From contig JBMNRP010000002.1 in the NCBI GenBank assembly GCA_050944685.1, forward strand, positions 62,001 through 126,000: 64,000 nucleotides of DNA. Direction: 5' to 3'. Each line of letters begins with the position of its first letter. The stretch's first letter is position 1. This document shows, piece by piece, positions 33,441-41,739 of the stretch. Position numbers and translations under genes: made by a program. A model generated the notes under the pieces. The model ran no database searches. It saw only the letters and a program-made list of their open reading frames with translations, and was not told the DNA's origin. This DNA comes from CADBRN01 sp050944685 (lineage in GTDB: Bacteria; Bacillota; Clostridia; Lachnospirales; Lachnospiraceae).

Positions 33441-33466
33441 ATTATATCGAGTTCCCTTCAGGAAAC
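33441..33466 (-). promoter_or_regulatory. -10 with palindromic operator before the dehydrogenase operon
   Basis: -10 TATAAT (33446-33441) on the minus strand with no good -35. Directly upstream is GTTCCC-TTCA-GGAAAC (33451-33466), a 6-bp imperfect palindrome in the spacer position. A GCCACT/AGTGGC hairpin (33403-33420) lies in the leader. The 390-base gap 33371-33760 holds these and the iol terminator. Confidence 0.55.
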
Positions 33467-33655
33467 TATATCTTTATTGTTCAATTCATCCCTGAAAAAT
33501 CGCTGAAATTCCGTGTTTCTTTTTCAAAACATGTATTTCTTGCGCTTTCGGAAAAATTCTTCTTTGCAAGTTAGACACGAAACCGGATCATACCGGTATA
33601 GTCTTAGGTTATTTTTACCAATATAACGAACCGGTCCGGATAGCGAGACAAATAA

Positions 33656-33704
33656 AAAGGGCGCCCGGAAATAACCAGAATAGATCTGGTTCCGGATGCC
33701 CTTT
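33656..33704 (-). terminator. Terminator of the iolD-B-E-G set
   Basis: AAAGGGC and GCCCTTT at the outer ends (33656-33662, 33698-33704), with inner CCGGAA and AACCAGA-type pairing, then TTATTT on the minus strand. A long interrupted stem after the iolG-like gene. Confidence 0.75.
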
Positions 33705-33760
33705 CACGTGATCAATATTATAAATGTAAACTATTCCCGCAGATCAAACCGCAACAAGGG

Positions 33761-34783
33761 TCATCCTTCGATCTCGTCAAGTTTGACAGGACGTCCCTCA
33801 TCAAGCGATTTCTTTGCCGCGATGGCAATACGGACCGGCTGCAGACCGTCATTTCCGGTAACCGGTGTGGGCTTGTCGTTGATCACACAGTCGATGAACT
33901 CTTTTTCCTCGGCGATGAACGCGTCGTTGTAACGCTCCAGGAAGAACCAGGTCGGCTTTGCGGACTCAACGCCGTCGCCGCTGCTGATGAACGCTTCATT
34001 GTTCAAGTCGTTGTTGTCCTGAACACAGCCCTTCTCACAGTGAACTTCCACTCTCTGATCATATCCGTACGGAGCCGTGCGGCAGTTATCTATGACACCG
34101 ATCGCTCCGTTTGCAAATTTCAGGGAAATGATAGCGGTATCAACATCGTCATACTTGGCGTAATCCGGGTCCGTCAGAATAGCGCCCATCGCAAATACTT
34201 CCGTGACCTCGCTGCCGGAGAGGTAGCGGACCATATCGAAATCATGGATGGTCATATCCTTGAAGATCCCGCCGGAAACTTTTACATAATCCATCGGCGG
34301 TCCTTCCGGATCGCGGGAGGTGACCTTCACGACATACGGTTTTCCGAGTTTTCCGGAAGCAACGACGTCACGAACCGCTTTGTGGTTGTGATCGAAACGG
34401 CGGACGAATCCGACCTGAAGTTTTACGCCTGCCTTATCGACGGCAGCGAGAGCCTCTTTGATCTTCGGAATATCCGTATGGATCGGTTTTTCACAGAAGA
34501 TATCTTTACCGGCGGCCGCTGCCTTCATGATGAACTCAGCATGCGTGTTTGTGGAGGAGCAGATAAACACCGCATCCACGTCCGGACTCGAGAAAACTTC
34601 CTCCGGATCCTTCGTGCATTTCGGAATGCCGATGCTTTTCGCCCACGCTTCCATCGCGTCGTTCAGGAACGGATCCGCGAGGATGACGACTTCTGCATCC
34701 GGCACGGAGTTCTGAAGATTTGTCCCGTGAAGCTTGCCGATGCGGCCGCCGCCGAGAAGTCCGATTCTGATTTTTTTAGACAT
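33761..34783 (-). CDS. iolG: Inositol 2-dehydrogenase-like oxidoreductase (Gfo/Idh/MocA)
   Basis: NAD-dependent oxidoreductase of 340 residues. N-terminal Rossmann loop GLLGGGRIGKLHG, the FCEKPIH motif with the family Lys, then QVGFVRRFDHNH and DMTIHDFDMVRYL with the catalytic Asp/His. These match myo-inositol 2-dehydrogenases, and the gene lies after iolE, iolB and iolD, so oxidation of myo-inositol to scyllo-inosose is the likeliest reaction. It has its own promoter inside a striking inverted repeat. Confidence 0.88.
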   Translation of the reverse strand: MSKKIRIGLLGGGRIGKLHGTNLQNSVPDAEVVILADPFLNDAMEAWAKSIGIPKCTKDPEEVFSSPDVDAVFICSSTNTHAEFIMKAAAAGKDIFCEKPIHTDIPKIKEALAAVDKAGVKLQVGFVRRFDHNHKAVRDVVASGKLGKPYVVKVTSRDPEGPPMDYVKVSGGIFKDMTIHDFDMVRYLSGSEVTEVFAMGAILTDPDYAKYDDVDTAIISLKFANGAIGVIDNCRTAPYGYDQRVEVHCEKGCVQDNNDLNNEAFISSGDGVESAKPTWFFLERYNDAFIAEEKEFIDCVINDKPTPVTGNDGLQPVRIAIAAKKSLDEGRPVKLDEIEG

Positions 34784-34832
34784 ACCATTACCTCTTTCCC
34801 AGAATTATGTAATAAACAACCAGCTTCTATTT

Positions 34833-34929
34833 ATTTTATACTATCTGACGGAAAATACAACAGAAAAAACTGTTTTCTTGATAATATTTTTATTTTATTA
34901 CAAACAGTATGCCATATTTTCCGTCAGAT
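34833..34929 (-). promoter_or_regulatory. iolG promoter within a 15-bp perfect inverted repeat
   Basis: The arms 34843-34857 and 34915-34929 are perfect 15-base complements (core CTGACGGAAAATA), 57 bases apart. Minus strand promoter -35 TTGTAT (34860-34855), 16-base spacer, -10 TAAAAT (34838-34833); one arm fills the spacer. Suggests cooperative or looping repression. Confidence 0.6.
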
Positions 34930-34993
34930 TTTCTATTAGTATTTCTTGCGTAAACTTTTTTCTCCGGGAAAATTCCATCCGGAAACAACGCCA

Positions 34994-35884
34994 TTAAAGT
35001 CCGGTATGCTCGCGGATATACTTTCTCGCCTTCATGGCATACTCAAGCGGATTTGCCTTTGCCGGATCCTGCTCCGCCTCGACCACGACATACCCTTCGT
35101 ATCCGGACTGCTCGATGATATCGAAGATCGGCTGGAAATCGACGTCACCGTCGCCCGGCACCGTGAAGCATCCGTTGCGGACACTTTCCAGGAAACTCCA
35201 TTTGTTCGCTCTGGACTGCGCCACAACGTCTTTCCGGAGATCCTTCAGGTGGATGTGCGCCGTGCGGTCAATGTATTTGGAAAGGATTTTCACCGGGTCA
35301 ATATCCGCGAAAGAGCAGTGACCGGAGTCAAATAAAAGATAGACATCCTCGCTGGTGTTCTCCATGAAGCGGTCAATCTCCTCCTCTGTCTGTACGACCG
35401 TTCCCATGTGATGATGGAAGCAGAGCTTCATTCCGGCGGCCTTGGCAACCTTGCCCAGTTTATTCATTCCGGTCGTCAGTCTGTCCCACTCCTCGTCGTT
35501 CATCACATACTTTCCCTCGAGGATCGGCTGCGGTTTTCCCTGGATGGAGTAGCTCTGCTCGGAAGCTCCGATTACCTTCGCTCCGCAGTACTTGATGTAA
35601 TCGATCTGATCCAGCATCGCTTTCTCGACGACCTCGTAAGGCTCGGTCAGAAGAAGCTGCGTGAACCACTGGTTGCAGATCTCCATGCCGCGCAGATCCA
35701 GCGCTTTTTTCAGCTCATATTTGTCCTTCGGGTATTTGTTTCCGACTTCCGTTCCGGTGTATCCCGCAAGAGCCATCTCACTGACAATCTGCTGAAACGT
35801 GTTCTCCGCGCCCAGTTCCGGCATGTCATCGTTGCACCAGCCGATCGGTGCCATTCCGAGCTTTACCTTGTTTTTGTCTAACAT
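34994..35884 (-). CDS. iolE: Myo-inosose-2 dehydratase
   Basis: TIM-barrel dehydratase of 296 residues converting scyllo-inosose to a diketone in inositol catabolism. Features: GMAPIGWCNDDMPELG at the start, LCFHHHMGTVVQTEEE, YLLFDSGHCSFADIDP and RTAHIHLKDLR, with a late VVVEAEQDPA Glu. These are the IolE pattern. The ATG at 35884 has GGGAGG five bases upstream; an earlier in-frame start lacks a site. It lies between iolB and iolG. Confidence 0.93.
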   Translation of the reverse strand: MLDKNKVKLGMAPIGWCNDDMPELGAENTFQQIVSEMALAGYTGTEVGNKYPKDKYELKKALDLRGMEICNQWFTQLLLTEPYEVVEKAMLDQIDYIKYCGAKVIGASEQSYSIQGKPQPILEGKYVMNDEEWDRLTTGMNKLGKVAKAAGMKLCFHHHMGTVVQTEEEIDRFMENTSEDVYLLFDSGHCSFADIDPVKILSKYIDRTAHIHLKDLRKDVVAQSRANKWSFLESVRNGCFTVPGDGDVDFQPIFDIIEQSGYEGYVVVEAEQDPAKANPLEYAMKARKYIREHTGL

Positions 35885-35958
35885 AATTTCCTCCCGTATC
35901 ATTGTGGATTTATGAGTGTATTCCGGCAAGTGCCGGACAGGTGAAGCGGCCTGCGGAA

Positions 35959-36750
35959 TCAGAACTGAGCATCATCCAGCCACAGATACCTCTCGTCTAC
36001 ATTGCGGTCGGTCTGGAGCCACGGATTGCCATCGAAATGGCGGATTGCCCATACCGTGTACATCTGATATCCCGGGGCAACCGCCTGCGGATGCAGACGA
36101 TTTTCTGTGATCGTAGAGAAACTGTAATCAACGCTCTTGAATACCTGATCTCCGACGAAGCTGGCTCCGAATCCCTCCGGACGGTCAAAGCGGAAGAAAT
36201 ACAGTTCCGGCTGCGGATGTCTGTGGGGAAGGTATCCGCTCCAGTTTCCGCGATCGTTCATGATCTCTCCCAGAACGAAATTGGACTTCGGATTGATATC
36301 ATGGTCGACAATGGTATTGACGCGTCGTTTCGCGACATTTCCGTACTTATTGACACCGGAATACTTCCACGGGCAGTCCTCCGGGCGATACAGTCTGCCC
36401 TCGAATTTATTGTCATTCTTCGCATACTGAACATAAATCTCGATGTCGGACTCCGCCTTGACTGTGATCTTTTCTCCGCAGCAGACGTGAACGCAGTACG
36501 GTCCGTCGGTCCAGATATCTTTCCGGTAGACCGTCTCGGTCTTTCCGTCCCATCCGAACGTCACCTTGCCGTTGAAAAGCAGCACAGCGCACTCTTCTCC
36601 GTCGCGTCCGTACTCCCGTGTCTCTCCCGCGGGAATGCGATAGATGCGGACATCCATCAGCATATCCCGGTACGCGTTATCATACGTGCAGAGAATCATC
36701 TCTCCCTTTTCGTCAAACTTCGGATAGCCAAAAAGTTTCTTTTCTTCCAT
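35959..36750 (-). CDS. iolB: 5-deoxy-glucuronate isomerase
   Basis: Bicupin isomerase of 263 residues. It converts 5-deoxy-D-glucuronate to 5-dehydro-2-deoxy-D-gluconate in inositol breakdown. The C-terminal cupin shows LPHRHPQPELYFFRFDRPEGF with metal-binding His and Glu, then the HPQAVAPGYQMYTVWAIRH stretch and a final DERYLWL. Gaps to iolE and iolD are about 75 and 28 bases, so all are one operon. Confidence 0.93.
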   Translation of the reverse strand: MEEKKLFGYPKFDEKGEMILCTYDNAYRDMLMDVRIYRIPAGETREYGRDGEECAVLLFNGKVTFGWDGKTETVYRKDIWTDGPYCVHVCCGEKITVKAESDIEIYVQYAKNDNKFEGRLYRPEDCPWKYSGVNKYGNVAKRRVNTIVDHDINPKSNFVLGEIMNDRGNWSGYLPHRHPQPELYFFRFDRPEGFGASFVGDQVFKSVDYSFSTITENRLHPQAVAPGYQMYTVWAIRHFDGNPWLQTDRNVDERYLWLDDAQF

Positions 36751-36778
36751 GATCAGAGCCTCCTGTCATTAAAGCAGA

Positions 36779-38710
36779 TCAATATTTTCTCGCTTCGCTT
36801 CTCTTCTCTTTGATATCTTCCCAGGCTTCCCGAACAGCCGGATTCGTGGAGACGTCAGCCAGTCCGACATTCCACCAGGAACCGTAGCCGTCCGTCATGG
36901 TCTTCGGCATAATCTTCAGATCAAACAGGCACGCAACAGTCTGTTTCCTGGAATCAATCAGTGCATCGCGAAGTTCTTCAACGCTCTTGCAGGTGTAGGT
37001 CTTCATGCCGTATCCTTCACCGATCTTCGCGTAATTCGTCGGAACAAGGTCACCGCACGGCTTCTTTCCATCCGTGTAACGGAATTCCGTCGCCATGCTT
37101 CCGATTCCGTGAGTCATCTCAAGGTTGTTAATGCAGCCGAATCCGCAGTTATCAAAGACGAGGATATTCGTCTTTACCTTCTCCTGCATGATGGTTCCCA
37201 GCTCACTGCTCAGCATCTGGAATCCGGAATCACCGACTACCGTGTATTCCTCGACATTCGGATCCGCCATCTTGACGCCCAGGGAAGCTCCGATCTCATA
37301 GCCCATGCAGGAATATCCGTACTCTACATGATATCCGCCGCGCTTGTCGGTCTTCCAGACACGCTGCAGGTCACTCGGCAGCGAACCTCCGGCGGTGACA
37401 ATAATGTCATCTTTTCCCATAACGGCACGGATGGTAGCAAGAGCCGCCGACTGGGTAAGGGAGGTTCCATACAGTTTGTAGAACTCCGGAATGGTTCTCG
37501 GATCTCTCGCCTTGATGGTCGGCTCGAAGTCCGGTCCTTCACAGACGATGCCTCCCAGACGCTCCAGCTCGGCATCCCACTCGTCCTTCACTTCTTTGAT
37601 CTCGGTCGTGTAGGCAGCTTTGTATCCCTTCGCGCGGAGATTCTCGGCAAGAGCGGCAACCGTCACCTTCGCGTCGCCGACCGCCTTGACCGCGTCATAC
37701 TTATAGGCGTGATACCGGTTGTTATTGATGGAAACAAACTTCACGCCCTCTTTCTGGAACAGCCACTTGGAGCTGGTCGTGAAATCGGACATTCTGGTTC
37801 CGATGGCAATGACGCAGTCCGCGTCTTTTGCAATCTTGTTCGCAGCGGAGGTCCCGGTAACGCCGATGCCGCCCAGGCAATACGGATGGCTGGACTTGCA
37901 GGCGCTCTTTCCTCCCTGGCTTTCGCCGAACGGGATATTGAACTCCTCGCAGAAATTCTCAACCGTCTCACCGGCCTCGGAGTAGCGTACTCCGCCTCCG
38001 ACGATCACGAGCGGTTTCTTCGATCCCGCGATGACCTTCGCGACATCCTCGATCTCCTCGGGAACCGCCACCGGTCTCGTGATTCTGTGAACTCTCTTTT
38101 CAAAGAAGGAATCCGGGAAATCATAGGACTCGCCCTCGACATCCTGCGGAAGAGCGATGCAGACGGCGCCGGTCTCTGCCGGATCCGTCAGAACGCGCAT
38201 GGCGCTGATCAAAGCGGTCATTACCTGTTCCGGTCTCTGAATGCGGTCCCAGTATTTCACAACCGGTTTAAAAGCGTCGTTCGTGGTCGTCGCCAGGCTG
38301 TTGCTCTGCTCAAGCTGCTGCAGAACCGGGTCCGGCTGTCTGGACGCATATGTATCGGCAGGGAAAACCAGAAGCGGAATATTATTGACTGTCGCCGTAG
38401 CGCAGGCAGTTACCATATTGGCAGCTCCCGGTCCTACAGAGGACGAGCAGGCGATGATCTGCTTTCTGCCGTTCTGCTTGGCAAAAGCTGTCGCGCAGTG
38501 GCACATGCCCTGCTCGTTGCGGCCCTGCATTACCTTCAGATTGCCGGGATTAGAATCCAGCGCTTCTCCCAGGCCGACCGCAATTCCATGTCCGAAAATC
38601 GTAAAGAACCCTTTTACAAATTTCGTTTCTACTCCGTCCATAGATACATACTGATTGTCCAGGAATTTGACAATCGCCTGAGCCGTAGTCATCCGCGTTC
38701 TTTTTTCCAT
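36779..38710 (-). CDS. iolD: 3D-(3,5/4)-trihydroxycyclohexane-1,2-dione hydrolase
   Basis: Thiamine-diphosphate enzyme of 643 residues that opens the inositol-derived ring. N-terminal TPP domain with HGIAVGLGEALD and NEQGMCHCATAFAKQ (catalytic Glu region absent or shifted as usual for IolD), central Rossmann-like domain, and C-terminal ThDP/Mg motif from GDSGFQML to NCGFGCINN. AAAGGAG is seven bases before the ATG at 38710. It leads the iolD-iolB-iolE-iolG set and has a promoter with two operator pairs. Confidence 0.94.
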   Translation of the reverse strand: MEKRTRMTTAQAIVKFLDNQYVSMDGVETKFVKGFFTIFGHGIAVGLGEALDSNPGNLKVMQGRNEQGMCHCATAFAKQNGRKQIIACSSSVGPGAANMVTACATATVNNIPLLVFPADTYASRQPDPVLQQLEQSNSLATTTNDAFKPVVKYWDRIQRPEQVMTALISAMRVLTDPAETGAVCIALPQDVEGESYDFPDSFFEKRVHRITRPVAVPEEIEDVAKVIAGSKKPLVIVGGGVRYSEAGETVENFCEEFNIPFGESQGGKSACKSSHPYCLGGIGVTGTSAANKIAKDADCVIAIGTRMSDFTTSSKWLFQKEGVKFVSINNNRYHAYKYDAVKAVGDAKVTVAALAENLRAKGYKAAYTTEIKEVKDEWDAELERLGGIVCEGPDFEPTIKARDPRTIPEFYKLYGTSLTQSAALATIRAVMGKDDIIVTAGGSLPSDLQRVWKTDKRGGYHVEYGYSCMGYEIGASLGVKMADPNVEEYTVVGDSGFQMLSSELGTIMQEKVKTNILVFDNCGFGCINNLEMTHGIGSMATEFRYTDGKKPCGDLVPTNYAKIGEGYGMKTYTCKSVEELRDALIDSRKQTVACLFDLKIMPKTMTDGYGSWWNVGLADVSTNPAVREAWEDIKEKRSEARKY

Positions 38711-38756
38711 CTGTTTACTCCTTTCATAACCTTTTGTATCAGATGCCCTTGTGCAT

Positions 38757-38922
38757 TTGCGTGCTTTGTTATCATACTCATTCATCTTAGCACGCAGGCA
38801 GATAAAAATCAAGCGAATCAACATCTTTCCTCAGAAATCCGTCAATTCGCCTAATTTGTTTTCTCTGTGATTGTGCTATTTTTCGCCCGCCGCCGAAAAT
38901 AAAGCACGCAAAACGCACGCAA
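38757..38922. promoter_or_regulatory. iol operator cluster
   Basis: Four sites: TTGCGTGCTT (38757-38766) in the early leader, TAGCACGCAG (38788-38797) at the -10, and AAGCACGCAA (38902-38911) and ACGCACGCAA (38913-38922), a direct repeat one helical turn apart, about 100 bases upstream. Confidence 0.6.
38784..38812 (-). promoter_or_regulatory. iolD promoter
   Basis: Minus strand -35 TTGATT (38812-38807), 17-base spacer ending in TGCGTGC, -10 TAAGAT (38789-38784). Operator TAGCACGCAG (38788-38797) runs into the -10, nine of ten bases identical to the site in the Hyi-like promoter. Confidence 0.75.
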
Positions 38923-38926
38923 CCTT

Positions 38927-39391
38927 TCAGCCCTGATCTTTTTTCAGTGCTTCGAGTCCCCTCACGCAGAGCATGTGATCGTCCTCATCCGAGAGCCCGG
39001 AGACAACCAGACTTCCGGTCATTCCCGCCCCCCGGACGACAATCGGGAAGCCGCCTCCGTAAATCGTATACGATTCGGGAGAGACGATGCGATCTCTGTA
39101 AAAGAGATCAAAATCATCGTTGAACTTCTTTTTCATATAGTAGGACGAATGGCAGAACCGTTCGACCGTATTCCTCTTCCACCGGATCCAGTCCTCATTC
39201 TCCACGGTCGTCTCATTTCCCGCGCAGAAAAACAGCAGACGGCCGTTCTGTTTGACCGAAACAGAAATTCGATCGGCGTCCTCTCCCGCGAGTCCGTGGA
39301 CCAGACATCCGAGGCGCCAGGCATCTTCAGCAGTAAAATGGTCCAGCACAGAAGCTTCCTCCTGAGCCTGAATATCTTCCAGTGTCAGCAT
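38927..39391 (-). CDS. UPF0303 / heme-degrading-domain-like protein
   Basis: A 154-residue cytosolic protein of the UPF0303 group (GlcG/HbpS-like fold). Visible landmarks: DRISVSVKQNGRLLFFCAG, WIRWKRNTVERFCHSSYYM and the C-terminal GGGFPIVVRGAGMTGSLVVSGL glycine-rich region. Its function is not established; some relatives bind heme or cobalamin-like cofactors and many lie beside sugar catabolic genes. GGAAGGAGGG precedes the ATG and sits directly after the T-run of an upstream stem-loop, so expression may be controlled by attenuation. Confidence 0.78.
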   Translation of the reverse strand: MLTLEDIQAQEEASVLDHFTAEDAWRLGCLVHGLAGEDADRISVSVKQNGRLLFFCAGNETTVENEDWIRWKRNTVERFCHSSYYMKKKFNDDFDLFYRDRIVSPESYTIYGGGFPIVVRGAGMTGSLVVSGLSDEDDHMLCVRGLEALKKDQG

Positions 39392-39409
39392 GATTATTCC
39401 CTCCTTCCG

Positions 39410-39495
39410 AAAAAAACAGGACTGCCGTAACTTCAGTTTTTCCGCGGTGCATCCATCACTGCGGAAAATTCACAGCAGTCCTGTATATTATATCA
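39410..39495 (-). ncRNA. Promoter plus stem-loop with T-run: leader attenuator or small RNA
   Basis: Minus strand extended -10 TG-A-TATAAT (39495-39487) puts the start near 39480. The RNA then folds: outer 10-bp stem ACAGGACTGC (39416-39425) with GCAGTCCTGT (39475-39484), inner TTTTCCGCGGTG (39437-39448) with CACTGCGGAAAA (39457-39468), and seven T at 39416-39410. The ribosome site of the UPF0303 gene follows at once. Could be an attenuator, or a small RNA of about 70 nt. Confidence 0.6.
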
Positions 39496-39627
39496 TAATC
39501 TGCTTTCCGGAAAAAAGACCGTCACGATAGAAACGGAAAACGCCCGCATCGGAACAAATCCGCAGTTTGAAAAAATGGGCAGGTGGGAAAGAAAGCAATG
39601 TCCGGATTGCAGATTAAGATGTCCGGT

Positions 39628-40647
39628 TTATTTATTAAAATAAAATTCCGGAGTCTCCGGCATCTTGATCTCTTTTATCGTTCCGCCCTCTTCCCGGCAC
39701 TCTCCGAGAATCGTCGAGGTCAGGCAGGCCATGTAGCCGTCCCACGAAGACGCCCCGATAAGGGGACGGTTCTCTTTCACACGATCGACCCAGTCCTGTA
39801 TCTCGATATTGTAAGCCTCGATAAAGCGGGTCTCCCAGCCCGGCATAATGCCGTAGGCACGTGAACCGTCAGCCTTCGTGATCACCCGCGGCGGATCCGG
39901 CAGACGGGCCGTTCCCAGATCTCCGACCACTTCGCACTGAATATCATAACCGTACCCGGAACTCTGACTGATCTCTACGTCGATGCAGATGCCCTTTTTG
40001 GTGCGCAGCATCATGATCTGCGGATCCTGAATGCCTTCCTTCGCGGAAAGTCTGCTCTGCCGCGGAAGCACCACCTGTCCGGACACATAGTCGTCATCCA
40101 GGAGCCAGCGCAGAACATCAATCTCATGCACGCCGGAATTCTTGATCGACATATCGGAGGTCATCGTCGCAGCGTGCGTCATATTCCTGTGGCAGGCGTG
40201 AACCATGAGAGGCTCTCCGATCTTTCCGCTCTGAATACACTCTTTCAGCTCCACGTATCCGGGATCATATCGGCGCATGAATCCGACCTGAACGATTCGT
40301 TTCCCGAAAGCCTGCTCGGCGGCGACAATTTTCTCGCACTCGGAAATCTCCGTCGCAAGCGGTTTTTCACAGAATACATTTTTGCCCGCCCGGATAGACG
40401 CCATGACATACTGAGCATGAGCCGGATCCCATGTCGTTACCATAACGGCCTGTACCTCCGGACTGTTGATCAGTTCTTCTCCGTCCGCGTAAAATTTCGC
40501 GCCGTACTGTTCGGCGACTTTTCGTCCGACCTCTTCATTCACCTCCGAGACCGCGACGACTTTGCAACCTGTGATGCGTTCCGTCAGGCGTTTCACATGT
40601 TCCCGCCCGATCGCGCCGAGCCCCACTACACCAATTTGTAATTCCAT
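39628..40647 (-). CDS. Gfo/Idh/MocA family oxidoreductase
   Basis: NAD(P)-dependent oxidoreductase of 339 residues, similar in pattern to inositol dehydrogenases. Rossmann loop GVVGLGAIGREHV, FCEKPLATE, then VGFMRRYDPGY and SGVHEIDVLRWLL with Asp. It is a second IolG-like protein in the window, but in a different operon from iolE/B/D. Here it is the last gene after an ABC transporter, two zinc dehydrogenases and two AroD paralogues, so it may oxidise a cyclitol, keto-acid or sugar other than myo-inositol. Confidence 0.88.
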   Translation of the reverse strand: MELQIGVVGLGAIGREHVKRLTERITGCKVVAVSEVNEEVGRKVAEQYGAKFYADGEELINSPEVQAVMVTTWDPAHAQYVMASIRAGKNVFCEKPLATEISECEKIVAAEQAFGKRIVQVGFMRRYDPGYVELKECIQSGKIGEPLMVHACHRNMTHAATMTSDMSIKNSGVHEIDVLRWLLDDDYVSGQVVLPRQSRLSAKEGIQDPQIMMLRTKKGICIDVEISQSSGYGYDIQCEVVGDLGTARLPDPPRVITKADGSRAYGIMPGWETRFIEAYNIEIQDWVDRVKENRPLIGASSWDGYMACLTSTILGECREEGGTIKEIKMPETPEFYFNK

Positions 40648-40672
40648 AACTTCTCCCTTCTTTCCTGGTTAT

Positions 40673-41704
40673 TTAATTACTATTTGGATATATAATAACA
40701 CGGCACGCTTCTTTATTGCGGACGAGTTCAATTCCCTCAAGAATATCATCCAGCGGGAGTCTGTGCGTAATAAACTTCTCCAGACCAAGGTCTTTTCTGG
40801 ACAGCATCTCCAGCGCCGCCGGAAAATCCTTGCCGAGAACGCCGTACACATTCAGTTCATTCAGAACGATCTCTCCCGGGGAAATCTGAGACACCGCATT
40901 GAGATCCAGTCCGAACAGCACCATTCTGCCCTGTGGATTCAGAAGCCGGATGCCCTCCTGGAAAACATTGCCGCGCCCGACCGCATCAATCACGAGATCC
41001 GCCTTGTATGGCCAGTTTTCCAGGATTACATCCTCAACCTTTTCGCGCGAAATATCCACTACAAGATCGGCTCCGCAGTTTCTGGCCTCCTCAACCCGCT
41101 TTTCACCTTTTGCGGTCACAATCAGATGTTCAACGCCAAATGTTTTCAGAACGCGGATAAAGGTCAGCCCGATCGGCCCCGCTCCGTAAAGCAGAACGTA
41201 GTCCACCGGCGTGGGTTTTGCACGGCCAACCGCCGCCATCACGCAGGCAAGCGGCTCCGTCTGTGCGAGAAGGTCGGGACTGACCCCCTCCGGAACATGA
41301 TAAATCTGTCCCTTGTCTACGAGAGCATACTGCGCGAAGCCTCCGTCTCCCGTCTGGCCGTAGTGATACGAATCCGAGCACAAATCTCCTTTGTTATGAG
41401 TGCATTCATAGCACTTCCCGCAGCGAACGCGCGGATTCACGGCAACCCGCTCTCCGACTTTAAATCCCTGAACTTCCTCACCGAGTTCCTCGATCGTTCC
41501 GCAGAACTCATGGCCGTAAATGATCCCCGGCTTCATGTACTGCCCCGGGGGCACGGCAAGCCCGTGCAGATCGCTGCCGCAGATACTCGCAGCCTCAACT
41601 TTCATCAGAATCTGCGTCGGTTTCGTAATTTTCGGAACCGGAACCTCTTTTACCGTGAGAACGCCCTCTCCCTCAAAAATCGCGGCTTTCATCGTTGACT
41701 GCAT
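40673..41704 (-). CDS. Zinc-dependent medium-chain dehydrogenase
   Basis: MDR-family dehydrogenase of 344 residues. CGSDLHG and GHEFCGT provide catalytic-zinc ligands, CGKCYECTHNKGDLC the structural-zinc Cys residues, and GAGPIGLTF the cofactor loop. Resembles sorbitol/threonine-type dehydrogenases. GGGAG lies nine bases before the ATG at 41704; the Met four codons in is an alternative. It lies 35 bases after the AroD-like gene and 25 bases before the Gfo/Idh/MocA gene. Confidence 0.88.
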   Translation of the reverse strand: MQSTMKAAIFEGEGVLTVKEVPVPKITKPTQILMKVEAASICGSDLHGLAVPPGQYMKPGIIYGHEFCGTIEELGEEVQGFKVGERVAVNPRVRCGKCYECTHNKGDLCSDSYHYGQTGDGGFAQYALVDKGQIYHVPEGVSPDLLAQTEPLACVMAAVGRAKPTPVDYVLLYGAGPIGLTFIRVLKTFGVEHLIVTAKGEKRVEEARNCGADLVVDISREKVEDVILENWPYKADLVIDAVGRGNVFQEGIRLLNPQGRMVLFGLDLNAVSQISPGEIVLNELNVYGVLGKDFPAALEMLSRKDLGLEKFITHRLPLDDILEGIELVRNKEACRVIIYPNSN

Positions 41705-41739
41705 AACTTTGCGCTCCCTTCTGAAAAATTTCCGATCTG

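Noticed and set aside
37109..38854. 581-codon open frame opposite iolD
   Set aside because: iolD is a clear family member with a good ribosome site; the opposite frame shows no domain.
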